A DNA stretch of 64,000 bases from JAHFTY01 sp964584785 (lineage in GTDB: Bacteria; Acidobacteriota; Terriglobia; 20CM-2-55-15). The DNA is taken from the NCBI GenBank assembly GCA_964584785.1, contig CAZPBY010000031.1, positions 16,290 to 80,289 on the forward strand, given 5' to 3'. Below, piece after piece: positions 1 to 8,258 of the stretch. The notes under the pieces are model-generated. The model was not told the DNA's origin, did not search any database, and saw only the letters and a program-made list of their open reading frames with translations. Made by a program: the position numbers and the translations under genes. Position 1 is the first letter of the stretch. Each line of letters begins with the position of its first letter.

Positions 1-932
1 TCCTGATCGCCTCCGACCTCCGCCCAGCGCGGCAGCAGCGATGCGCCGACGCTTGTGCCCGAGGCCAGGTAAGGATACTGATCGGCCGTCACCTCGATGC
101 CGGCGCCGCGCGCACGTTGAATGGTGCGGATGACTTCGGTGCTTTGTCCCCAAACGTCGGTTCCCAGAGCTTTGATGTGGGAGATATGAACCGGGATTCG
201 CGCCTCGCGTCCGATGCGGATCGTTTCCTGAATCGAGCCGAGCAATCCTATCGTGTAAGAACTTTCGTCGCGCATATGGCTGTCGTAGATGCCGCCTTTT
301 CCGGCCGCGATCTTCGACAGTTCGATCACTTCTTCCGTAGTCGAGTAGCTGCCCGGCGCGTAGTACAAGCCCGTGGACATTCCGATCGCGCCGCCGTCCA
401 TCGCTTCGCCGACCATGGCTTTCATGCGGTCGATCTGTTCTGCCGTCGGATGGGCATCGGTCATATTCATGACGAGCCGTCGCACCGTTCCCTGCCCCGT
501 GTACAACGCGGCGTTGGTTCCTATGCCCTGCTTCTCCCAGGTTTCAAACGATCGTGATGCGGTAACCGGACCACCGCCATCATTGCCGGTAACCACGGTC
601 GTGACGCCTTGCATGAGATAGGGCAGGTTTGACTTACCTTGAGCGGAATTGAGGTCGTCGAAAGTATGTGTGTGCGGATCGATAAACCCGGGCGACACAA
701 TCAAACCGGCCGCATCCACCGTTCTGGACGCTGAGACCCGCGACGCTCGGGCGTCGCCGATGAACTCGATGCGATCGCCCTTGATTCCAACGTCGGCGGC
801 CACGGGTTCGGAACCACTCCCGTCGATGACGGTGCCGCCCTGAATCAGCACATCCACCGCGATCGGAGTTTGGGCAAGCAGCCAGATCGCACACACCAGT
901 ACGACGAAGCAGACGAACAGGATCTTCTTCAT
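1..932 (-). CDS. N-acyl-D-amino-acid deacylase family amidohydrolase (C-terminus cut by window edge)
   Basis: Translating the minus strand from the ATG at 932 gives an open frame of about 310 codons that runs off the window start. The N-terminus is a hydrophobic signal segment ending near LLAQ, so export is likely. The metal-dependent hydrolase signature follows: GFIDPHTHT (HxH at residues 87 and 89), then YDSHMRDES and VHISHIKALG, which match the metal- and substrate-binding blocks of D-aminoacylases. The family removes N-acyl groups from D-amino acids using zinc. It diverges from the amidase gene at 1006, with a shared 73-bp promoter gap. The family assignment is firm; the exact substrate is not. 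Confidence 0.85.
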   Translation of the reverse strand, partial: MKKILFVCFVVLVCAIWLLAQTPIAVDVLIQGGTVIDGSGSEPVAADVGIKGDRIEFIGDARASRVSASRTVDAAGLIVSPGFIDPHTHTFDDLNSAQGKSNLPYLMQGVTTVVTGNDGGGPVTASRSFETWEKQGIGTNAALYTGQGTVRRLVMNMTDAHPTAEQIDRMKAMVGEAMDGGAIGMSTGLYYAPGSYSTTEEVIELSKIAAGKGGIYDSHMRDESSYTIGLLGSIQETIRIGREARIPVHISHIKALGTDVWGQSTEVIRTIQRARGAGIEVTADQYPYLASGTSVGASLLPRWAEVGGDQ

Positions 933-1005
933 GATTCCTCGATAGTAGGCTATTTTCGGAAATTCGATAATGTTGGTGAAGAAAAAACCGCAGCGGAAGG
1001 TAACC

Positions 1006-2619
1006 ATGATTCGACCGAATGCCCGAGTGCCCGCCCTGTTGGTGATCGCTGCATTGAGTTCGCCGTCGGCCGAAGGACAAGCGACGCGCACGGCCGCAAT
1101 CGATCGAGACTTGACGGAGATATCGATCCAACGGCTCGAAACACTGTACGCGCAGAAGAAGTACACGGTCACTCAGGTCACCGAGTGGTGTCTCGGTCGC
1201 ATCGACCGGTACGACGGTGTTTACAAGGCCATCATCCACGTCGATAAAGCCGGCGCGCTCGCAACGGCGGCGGCGGAAGATGAGGCCGCGAGGAAAGGAG
1301 GCAAGGATTTCAAGCGCGGTCCGATGTGGGGCGTCCCCATGGTCATCAAATCCAATACGAGCGTGAAAGGACTGGTGACCAACAATGGATGGAACGGCTA
1401 CCTCATCCCCGGTCATGAACTCGTCGCGCCGGAGGATGCGACGATCGTCGCAAAACTGCGTGCGGCCGGCGTGGTGATCATCGGCCAAACCAACATGCCG
1501 GACTTCGCCGCAAGCGATACGAACCTGAGTTCAGCCTTCGGCCGGACGGGGAATGCGTATGACTGGCGGTTCAGTCCGGGCGGATCGTCGGGCGGAACGG
1601 TCACGGCCGTAACGGCAAACTTCGCGGTGCTCGGCAACGGCACCGACACGGGCAATTCGATTCGCATGCCTTCCGGCACAAGCGCCGTCGTCGGCTTGTT
1701 CCCGACGCGCGGCATGGTGAGCATTGCCGGAATCCATCCGCTCGATTGGCTTCTCGACAACACCGGACCGATCGCACGAACCGTTACGGACGCCGCGATC
1801 GCGCTCGAGGTCATGCGCGGCGAAGATCCAAAAGATTTCAAGACGAAAGGATCCGATTCGAAAGCACAAAGCGGGCCTTACACGAAATACCTCAAAAGCG
1901 ATGCTCTCAAAGGAAGACGATTCGGTGTTCCGGCATTCATAGTTAAGGAGACGGGGCCGGGTTTGCTTCTGCGTCCCGAGACACGGGAAATCTTCATGAA
2001 ATCTCTCGAGGGCTTGCGGGCGGCGGGCGCTACGGTCATGTTCGACAACTCCATCCTATCGGACAGTTTCACGCGTCTCATCTCGGCGGTGAACACGCGC
2101 TTTTACCAACGCCAGGGCATCGACGATTTTCTACGCGATTTCGGACCGAAGGAATATCGATCGTCGGCCGATTACGAGCGAGTCGTAGGATCGCCGATCG
2201 CGATTCTGCGGCCCTACGCGCAAGCGCCGCCACAGCGTATCCTCGAGAATGATCCGGAATCGGAAACTTTGTATTGGGGACCGCAGCGCATCGCTCTGGC
2301 CGCCTATGAAGAGCCGTTGGATCGGCTGCACCTGGATGGGATGGTTTATCCGGCGCTGCAGATGCCGTCCAACGACGAAACGATTCCACAGCCCGACGGA
2401 CGCCCGAGCAGCGGTCCACATAGCGCCACCGATTGGGTCAACAAAATCGGTGTCCCCGCGATCGTCGTTCCGGCCGGCTTCTATGCGAACGGTTTGCCCT
2501 TCGGCATCGAACTTTCCGCGCGCCCCTGGAAAGACGGCGACCTGCTCGGCTGGGCGTTCGCATACGAACAAGCCACGAAGTATCGCAAGCCACCGGTGTT
2601 GGTAGAAAAAACGAATTAA
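1006..2619 (+). CDS. secreted amidase (amidase signature family)
   Basis: A 537-residue protein with the amidase signature fold. The start is set at 1006 because GGAAGG lies 5 nt upstream (995-1000) and a signal peptide ending near AEGQ follows; an in-frame ATG at 970 has no such site. The family's Ser-cisSer-Lys triad can be placed: Lys in PMVIKSNTS, and the Gly/Ser-rich loop SPGGSSGG followed by GTDTGNSIRMPSG. These enzymes hydrolyse carboxylic amides to acid and ammonia. Here the protein is probably periplasmic and may act with the divergent deacylase, which is inference. A small hairpin (CTCCCT/AGGGAG, 2633-2651) follows the stop and may end the transcript. Confidence 0.88.
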   Translation: MIRPNARVPALLVIAALSSPSAEGQATRTAAIDRDLTEISIQRLETLYAQKKYTVTQVTEWCLGRIDRYDGVYKAIIHVDKAGALATAAAEDEAARKGGKDFKRGPMWGVPMVIKSNTSVKGLVTNNGWNGYLIPGHELVAPEDATIVAKLRAAGVVIIGQTNMPDFAASDTNLSSAFGRTGNAYDWRFSPGGSSGGTVTAVTANFAVLGNGTDTGNSIRMPSGTSAVVGLFPTRGMVSIAGIHPLDWLLDNTGPIARTVTDAAIALEVMRGEDPKDFKTKGSDSKAQSGPYTKYLKSDALKGRRFGVPAFIVKETGPGLLLRPETREIFMKSLEGLRAAGATVMFDNSILSDSFTRLISAVNTRFYQRQGIDDFLRDFGPKEYRSSADYERVVGSPIAILRPYAQAPPQRILENDPESETLYWGPQRIALAAYEEPLDRLHLDGMVYPALQMPSNDETIPQPDGRPSSGPHSATDWVNKIGVPAIVVPAGFYANGLPFGIELSARPWKDGDLLGWAFAYEQATKYRKPPVLVEKTN

Positions 2620-2708
2620 TTGCGTGTATATTCTCCCTCGACGCTAGGGAGGACTCGCGTCCAAACCCCAGCGCCCTCCAACTTACCCTGGTCTTCCAAG
2701 GAGGAAGA

Positions 2709-3746
2709 ATGCAAACTCTAAAACCATTTCGTGTAACTGTTTGTCTCAAGTTCATTCTCATGATGACGTTTGCGCTTTCGATTCTGTCCGGCGTAGCGCA
2801 GGCCCAATGGCGTGCGACGGTCGGGGCTCAGAGCAAGGACAAGGGACGGCAGGCCCTGGCCTTTCTTCCAAACGAACTATGGATTCACGCCGGCGACGAC
2901 ATCACATGGACCTGGCAGGCTGACGATATTCATACGGCGACATTCCTTATCGCCAATCAGCTCCGGCCGCCGTTCCCGGTAGGCTGCGCGCCGTTTCCGC
3001 CGGGAACTACGTCGTTGTTTTCACAGAGTGGCGTCTCTTTCGACGGGCAAACCTGCGTATCTTCACCGCCCATGGTAACCGGTCAAACCTTTAAAGTCGT
3101 ATTTCCCAAGGCCGGTAATTACAAGCTGGTGTGTCTCGTCCACGAGAGTATGACCGGTACCATCCATGTGCTCGATAAGGCCGCGGCTCTTCCTTACACG
3201 CAAAAACTCTATGACCAGCAGGCTGCGGACCAACGCAACGGCCTGTTGTCCGACTCGGACGTACTCGGCGACGAAAACGATCACGACACCGGCGCGCATT
3301 CACCGTCGGGTCATAACTCCGTGACCGTGGGCATCGGCGAAATCGTTGCGACGGGCGGAGGACACAACACGGTTTCCGTCATGAGGTTCTTCAGACCGCA
3401 GTTGGTTATCCATGCCGGCGAAACGGTGGAATGGACCAATGAAGATCCCGTGACGCCGCATACCATTACCTTTGGAGTCGAACCGAAACCGGAGGAACTC
3501 CTGATTCCGTCAGCAAACGTTTCCAAGGACGCCGACAACGCTCTTCACGCGACCATCAAGACCACTTCGGACAATGTGCATTCCGGTCTGATCCTTGCTG
3601 AAGGGCACGAACGGATCGGGGTTCCGACCTCGCCCGCCGGAGTCACGCGCTTCCGTATCACGTTTACCAAGGCAGGGACCTATCCGTATATCTGCGCCCT
3701 TCATGACAATTTGGGAATGAAAGGGACGATCATTGTTCTGCCGTAG
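2709..3746 (+). CDS. secreted protein with two cupredoxin domains
   Basis: A 345-residue protein starting at 2709 behind a strong AAGGAGGAAGA site, with a signal peptide ending VAQAQ. Two plastocyanin-like domains each show a full type-1 copper ligand set. Domain 1 has His75 (DDIHTATF) and C142-x2-H145-x2-M148 (VCLVHESM). Domain 2 has His251 (TPHTITF) and C329-x2-H332-x4-M337 (ICALHDNLGM). The domains are joined by an acidic, His-containing linker (about residues 180-205). The protein probably transfers electrons or handles copper in the periplasm. No oxidase or nitrite reductase gene is adjacent, so its partner is unknown. Confidence 0.8.
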   Translation: MQTLKPFRVTVCLKFILMMTFALSILSGVAQAQWRATVGAQSKDKGRQALAFLPNELWIHAGDDITWTWQADDIHTATFLIANQLRPPFPVGCAPFPPGTTSLFSQSGVSFDGQTCVSSPPMVTGQTFKVVFPKAGNYKLVCLVHESMTGTIHVLDKAAALPYTQKLYDQQAADQRNGLLSDSDVLGDENDHDTGAHSPSGHNSVTVGIGEIVATGGGHNTVSVMRFFRPQLVIHAGETVEWTNEDPVTPHTITFGVEPKPEELLIPSANVSKDADNALHATIKTTSDNVHSGLILAEGHERIGVPTSPAGVTRFRITFTKAGTYPYICALHDNLGMKGTIIVLP

Positions 3747-3751
3747 TTTTG

Positions 3752-3817
3752 TAGCACGCCGGCGGCGTGTCAGGAGATTGGCCCGGAGTTAAGCGCGAAG
3801 CGCAACTCCGGGTGCTA
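3752..3817. repeat. cloverleaf-like palindromic intergenic element
   Basis: Just after the cupredoxin stop the sequence can fold as a closed element. An outer TAGCAC/GTGCTA pair (3752-3757 and 3812-3817) encloses GCACGCC-GGC-GGCGTGT and a longer hairpin with arms CCCGGAGTT and AACTCCGGG. It could terminate the cupredoxin transcript, but it lacks a T tract and looks more like a REP-type repeat. Copy number elsewhere in the genome cannot be judged from here. Confidence 0.5.
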
Positions 3818-3835
3818 ACTGGGTACTACGTCTGC

Positions 3836-3950
3836 TGTAGCGGCGGTCTATGACTGTCTATGACCGCCGGCTTTATGGTCCTCACGAGGCAAATGCTGCA
3901 AGAAGGCGACATAAAACCGGCGGTCATAGACGTCATAGACCGCCGCTACA
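3836..3950. repeat. long nested inverted repeat (about 41-bp arms)
   Basis: Left arm 3836-3877 and right arm 3910-3950 are near-perfect inverted copies, differing by one extra T and one C/T mismatch, around a loop of about 32 nt. Each arm is itself quasi-palindromic and contains two copies of GTCTATGAC flanked by GGCGG/CCGCC, so the element holds four related 9-mers. It has the form of a REP/BIME or MITE-like mobile palindrome. No transposase is nearby. Short ORFs through it are by-products of the palindrome. Confidence 0.65.
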
Positions 3951-4293
3951 ACAGAAACCGCCCCGCGACACTTTTTGTGCAAAGCCGGTACGGGGAATCC
4001 CAGCATCGTTCCAGGGTGCGTTTCAGTGGCTAATGTCCTTCACGCCTCCGGCGTGCGGAAAAGCGATTGAAATAAATTGCGCACGAGGAATGGCGTCTGG
4101 TCGCGATTCGCCAATCATTTGCGGCCTACGGATATATTGTTTTTAAGCTGACGCGAGACCTTGCTTCGTAAGTACTACGATTAAGTCAGGAACGGCGAGA
4201 GTTGGTCAGCGGCTTGAAGAAATCTTTTCGGAGCGCCGCAAGTAGCAGATAGGGAATAGGTTGCCCGAAGCGGCCGGCCAGAGGACCGTTTCA

Positions 4294-4545
4294 ATGACGG
4301 AAAAGATTATCTTCGTGACGGAAATGATTTTGTTCGTGACGAACGAGATCTTTTCCCAAGCAACACAGATCTCTTCCATCGCGTCGGCGATTTTTTGAGC
4401 GGCGGGAAAGATCATTTCCAACTCGGACCAAATCTTGTCGGCGGCGGCAATAACCTTCAGTGCAGTCGAGAGAGTCTTTTCCCTGGCCGAGATGATTCTC
4501 TCCGCGACCTAAAAGATCGTCGCCGTCGAACAAAAGCCTTTGTCG
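4294..4545. repeat. degenerate 21-nt tandem repeat array, about 12 units
   Basis: From 4294 the sequence steps in twelve 21-nt units. The first three begin at 4294, 4315 and 4336 and share a GTGACG start and a GAT-T-TTC core; later units are more diverged. Read on the minus strand, 11 consecutive heptads appear with consensus G-x-D-L-x-R-x (for example GNDLSRR, GRDLCCL, GKDLVRH). On the plus strand the heptads resemble VTEKIIF but meet stops. No good start codon or ribosome site exists on either strand, so this looks like the remains of a heptad-repeat protein or a non-coding satellite. Nothing recognisable lies in 3951-4293 apart from a small CACGCC/GGCGTG hairpin (4041-4055). Confidence 0.6.
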
Positions 4546-4590
4546 CGTACGGTTGATGTAGAGCTGGCCTCGACAGAGAAAAGTACGTTG

Positions 4591-5130
4591 TCACCGGGCT
4601 GAACTCGAAGCGTCCCACCAGGCATTCGCGGCTCGAGTGAAAATTGTGGCGGGTTGACCCAGCCAGCGGACGATCCGCATGACTCCGGGAAATCCGATCC
4701 GCCCGCCTTTCGCCAGGTTTGTCAGCATGGCTGCGGTGAATCCACCCACTTCGCGACCAGCTTCCTGCCAGGTCATTCCTCGAGCTTGCCGTTGCCGGTT
4801 CAAGGCGGCGTGGAGTGCCGGAGTATCCCAGCGAAGGATTTTGTCGAGCCCAACGTCGCGCAAACGGTAGCGCTCGCCGCCGGCGTCAGGGATGCCGGCA
4901 ACAAAGCTCTCCGGCGTTCGATGCAGCCAAAGCAGCATTTGTAGTACGCCGTCCCCTTCGGCGACGCGCTTGTTGCGGAGTCCGGTCATTGTTGAACTGG
5001 CGATCGGATGTCCACCCGTTTTGAATCGGTTGATCTCGCGAGCTGCTGCGGCCCAGCTCATGTCGCGAGAACGTCGTTGTTCATCAAGAGCCTCGTACAG
5101 AGCTTTTAAGTCGAAGTCCGCGTGTGCCAT
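4591..5130 (-). CDS. protein with two tandem XRE-like helix-turn-helix domains
   Basis: A 179-residue protein. The ATG at 5130 is chosen because it begins the first domain (MAHADFDLK) 16 nt after the stop of the upstream beta-helix gene. Two similar units are visible, about residues 8-75 and 95-165: LYEALDEQRRSRDMSWAAAA and LHAALNRQRQARGMTWQEAG, each followed by a recognition-helix-like stretch (STMTGLRNKR; AAMLTNLAKG). The order resembles two Cro/CI-type HTH repeats in one chain. It may be co-transcribed with the gene at 5147. Its target is unknown. Confidence 0.65.
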   Translation of the reverse strand: MAHADFDLKALYEALDEQRRSRDMSWAAAAREINRFKTGGHPIASSTMTGLRNKRVAEGDGVLQMLLWLHRTPESFVAGIPDAGGERYRLRDVGLDKILRWDTPALHAALNRQRQARGMTWQEAGREVGGFTAAMLTNLAKGGRIGFPGVMRIVRWLGQPATIFTRAANAWWDASSSAR

Positions 5131-5146
5131 CAAATCACCCAATCGA

Positions 5147-8146
5147 TCACTGCTGCGTTGTAGGAATCGAAGTGAAAGCCGGGCCATCGAAGCGGAGTCC
5201 GAGGACGGACACATTGCCGGTCGCCACCGTGAATTGCGCGGATCCTTTTTTCCCCGCCATTCCCGCAAGTCCCGGAAGAGTTCGCATGTAGAGCGCGGTT
5301 TTGTTATTCGCAGCCAGATTTACCGACGAGGTCCCGGCGACGTTTCCGTTGTCGTCCCACAGGGTGACGGCGACCGTGACGGCCGCCGAACTCGGATTGA
5401 CGATAGCCACCGCCGTCGTGACGATTCTCTCATCCCATATGAGTGTGCTGCCGGTCGATGAAGTTCCCGTGAGCGGCACAACGGCCTCCTGATCGGGGAA
5501 GCCCTCGAGGCTCTGGCGGAACACACCGTAGCCGACGACTCCGTTGGGCAGAGAGAGGGAGACGTATCCCTGATTGAGAGGTCCGGCATTCGGTGCTTCG
5601 ATCACCGCCGTACCTCGCGGCGCAATATTCACGGTCGCCGAAGAGCCACCCACAGACGGAACGTTGAGCGGAGCGCCATTATCCCCGATGAAGCTGACGG
5701 TAAATGAAACGGCGGTCGACCCGGTGTTCGAGAAGTACAAGGCGGTATACCAACCGCCGCCGAATGCGAGTTGAGGAAGAACGAATCGGGTGGATGGCCC
5801 CTGGTCGGCCTGCGGCGTTTGCGTCACCGTGAATGCCTGTGCCGCGACCTCGATCGTTGTGGATCTCGTGCCGGAGGCCGCCGCGAAGCCCACAGACGTA
5901 ACGGAAGTCCCCGTTCCACCAGCGCCCGGAGTGACGAAAGAATCCGTGTCGAGAACCTGATAGGAGCATCCGGTCTGCGATACGACAAGGATGGGCAGAC
6001 TGCCGGCGGTGACTCCCACGGTCGTTGATGAGAGGCTAACTTTGTAAGTACATCCGTTCACCGCAGGAACGTTATCAACGGAGTCGAGGAACAGTGTACC
6101 GAAATATTTCAAAGTGCCGGACGTGAGTGTGAGGTAGGCGCCTCCGAGGCTCGCTGACGCTGGAATTTGAACGTCGATGGCATGTGCCGTGACGCTTTGA
6201 GCAGTGACTGTCTGAGCATTACCCGTCGCATCCGTGAGAGTCACAGCATGCGGAACGAGTGAGCCCAGATTGAATGCATTGAGCCGAATCGTCAAGCCTG
6301 GCGCGTAAGCCGCAAGCTCTCGATATTGGCCGTCCGTGATCCACATGCGCCGGGACGTCTGGTCGACGATGTTGTTTCCGGTGGCGATGTTCTGTGAAGC
6401 CTGAACGATGAGAGGCTGCGCGGTTTCGTACGAGGAAGTTGAAGACTGAACAGCCGCATTACTGTTCGAATCCAGCAAGTAGTTTCCACTTACCGAACCG
6501 CGCGTCGTATTGCCCAGCCACACTGCGGACGTTCCCGAATCCGCGATAAAGTTATTCGTAATCGAAACGTTCTCGTGCGGACTCGCCGTCAGAACACGCC
6601 CGGCATTCGTGGTCTGTATGTCGATACTGCCTAACTGAAGGGCCGGATAACCGGTCAACGCCCAGTTCGCGCCGTCAATGACGTTGTTGGTTACCGAGTA
6701 GTTCACCGACGGTGGATTATCGATATTACCGGGTTGTAGAGAATTCTCCGTGTGCAGCGCATCCATTCCCGACCTTTGCAAATAATTGCCTCGAATCACG
6801 CTGCTCGTGGGGCCTCCGATCGAAAAACCGGTACAGCAATCCGTTTCTTCTTCGAGCGCGTTGTTTTCGATCACAGAATTCGCGTTTCGTTGATTGGGAT
6901 CGAGTGCGAAAGCGAGAGTCCCCGCGACGCCGGAAGGAAGGTCGCGATCGAACGTCACCGTGGAAACGTACGACTGGCCTGTGTTTTGTGGGGCCGTTTG
7001 TGAGGCGATGGCCGCTGATCCGAGAATGGCTCCATCCGACAGCCTTTGAAATGCAAGCGGAGATCCGTTCGGTAGGGATAACCCATATTCCAGCAAAGTC
7101 GTGATGGTGCCTTCGAGAACAACCGTGCGACTGTCCGTCTGACTCTTGACCGTGGCGAGGAATACCGAATCGTATTCCAATGAGCAGTCCATCGTTCGAA
7201 TCACTCGATTCAGACGAAGTTGATTGCCCGGTCCCGCATCCGGCAGCCATATTCCCAGGAAATTGCTCACGAGGCGATCCGTTCCGGGTCTGGGAATCGA
7301 ATAGATTCGTTCGAAGACGCTCGATTGGGTGTGTCCGGCCTGAAAGCCCCACTCCGTGCCGGAATACACCGTGATGTTGCGAAACGTGCATCCCGTGCAA
7401 TACAGCACGCTGACGGGTCCCGATCCATACCGCATCCCCAGAAACACGATATCGCCGGGCCGGATCTGCGATAACAACGCTGCACTGGGCGGCACATTGG
7501 GCCCGGTCGTGTTGGCGATCGTCAGTTGATTGCTGCCGAGAGGATTCGCGGCGTACATGCGAGGCAGGTTGGGGACAGGACGGCCGCTGCGGAAGAAGTG
7601 CATCTCCACGCCGCGGCCATAAACGTTGGGGGCGACGGCGAAGACGGCATTCAGAGCGGTTGGATTCTGCCAGCTTCCATCGACCGCGAACTGAATCTTG
7701 CGTTGCGCGGTATCGACCGACACGACTCGAACTTGTGTGAAGGGAAGTGGATCGTAATCGGCCGTGAAGTTCTGAAGCACGAGATTCGTCCCGTTGGTCA
7801 CCAGGAATCCCTGGACCAGCGGAGAGGTGAAGTAGATGTCGGAGCCTTGAAAGTCGATGACGAAATTGCTGAGGCTGCCCAACGCCGCGTGAACCGCCGG
7901 CCCTTCCAGACTGCGAAAATAATAGCCGCCTTTATCGGCGATGATGCGAGGGATCTTGTGATTCGTCGCGTAACCGACGCCACGAAGGAAAAGCTGCGTC
8001 ACGTCGAGGCCCGGCTGATTCGGCACCATGTTCGTCGCAGCGATGCCGAGGCGTACAAGATCCTGCGAAAGGTTCAGCGTCGTCTGCGCGAACGCCGAAC
8101 CACTAATCGCCAACCAAACGACGAGCAGCCTCACCGGTGTTTTCAT
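5147..8146 (-). CDS. large secreted right-handed beta-helix protein
   Basis: A 999-residue protein with a signal peptide ending SAFAQ. Residues about 60-620 contain repeated Asn-rich short strands such as NSVIENNAL, SSVIRGNYL, YSVTNNVID and VSITNNFIA, typical of parallel beta-helix (pectate-lyase-like) folds. A paired Cys segment is present (LYCTGCTF). Residues about 690-780 resemble a BACON-type Ig-like module, and the last 220 residues form a beta-rich domain of the kind found at the C-terminus of secreted acidobacterial proteins. It probably binds or degrades polysaccharide outside the cell. No catalytic residues can be assigned with confidence. Confidence 0.7.
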   Translation of the reverse strand: MKTPVRLLVVWLAISGSAFAQTTLNLSQDLVRLGIAATNMVPNQPGLDVTQLFLRGVGYATNHKIPRIIADKGGYYFRSLEGPAVHAALGSLSNFVIDFQGSDIYFTSPLVQGFLVTNGTNLVLQNFTADYDPLPFTQVRVVSVDTAQRKIQFAVDGSWQNPTALNAVFAVAPNVYGRGVEMHFFRSGRPVPNLPRMYAANPLGSNQLTIANTTGPNVPPSAALLSQIRPGDIVFLGMRYGSGPVSVLYCTGCTFRNITVYSGTEWGFQAGHTQSSVFERIYSIPRPGTDRLVSNFLGIWLPDAGPGNQLRLNRVIRTMDCSLEYDSVFLATVKSQTDSRTVVLEGTITTLLEYGLSLPNGSPLAFQRLSDGAILGSAAIASQTAPQNTGQSYVSTVTFDRDLPSGVAGTLAFALDPNQRNANSVIENNALEEETDCCTGFSIGGPTSSVIRGNYLQRSGMDALHTENSLQPGNIDNPPSVNYSVTNNVIDGANWALTGYPALQLGSIDIQTTNAGRVLTASPHENVSITNNFIADSGTSAVWLGNTTRGSVSGNYLLDSNSNAAVQSSTSSYETAQPLIVQASQNIATGNNIVDQTSRRMWITDGQYRELAAYAPGLTIRLNAFNLGSLVPHAVTLTDATGNAQTVTAQSVTAHAIDVQIPASASLGGAYLTLTSGTLKYFGTLFLDSVDNVPAVNGCTYKVSLSSTTVGVTAGSLPILVVSQTGCSYQVLDTDSFVTPGAGGTGTSVTSVGFAAASGTRSTTIEVAAQAFTVTQTPQADQGPSTRFVLPQLAFGGGWYTALYFSNTGSTAVSFTVSFIGDNGAPLNVPSVGGSSATVNIAPRGTAVIEAPNAGPLNQGYVSLSLPNGVVGYGVFRQSLEGFPDQEAVVPLTGTSSTGSTLIWDERIVTTAVAIVNPSSAAVTVAVTLWDDNGNVAGTSSVNLAANNKTALYMRTLPGLAGMAGKKGSAQFTVATGNVSVLGLRFDGPAFTSIPTTQQ

Positions 8147-8258
8147 CTTACCTTCCGGGTGGCGGAAGAATATTCGAAAAGAGAATCGCCGGCAATAAGG
8201 TCGCCGTCTTGTCTATTCGTCGATCGTCAGAAACTGGCTTACCATGGAGCATCACGAC

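Noticed and set aside
634..1488. 284-codon minus-strand frame spanning the divergent promoter
   Set aside because: Overlaps both the deacylase and the amidase in other frames; the translation lacks any motif.
3752..3950. Possible CRISPR array
   Set aside because: Repeats are inverted, not direct, with no regular spacers and no cas genes.
3850..4146. 98-codon plus-strand frame
   Set aside because: Begins inside the nested palindrome and shows no ribosome site or protein-like composition.
4291..4533. 80-codon minus-strand frame made of heptads as a protein gene
   Set aside because: No ATG or ribosome site, bounded by stops; better described as a decayed tandem repeat.
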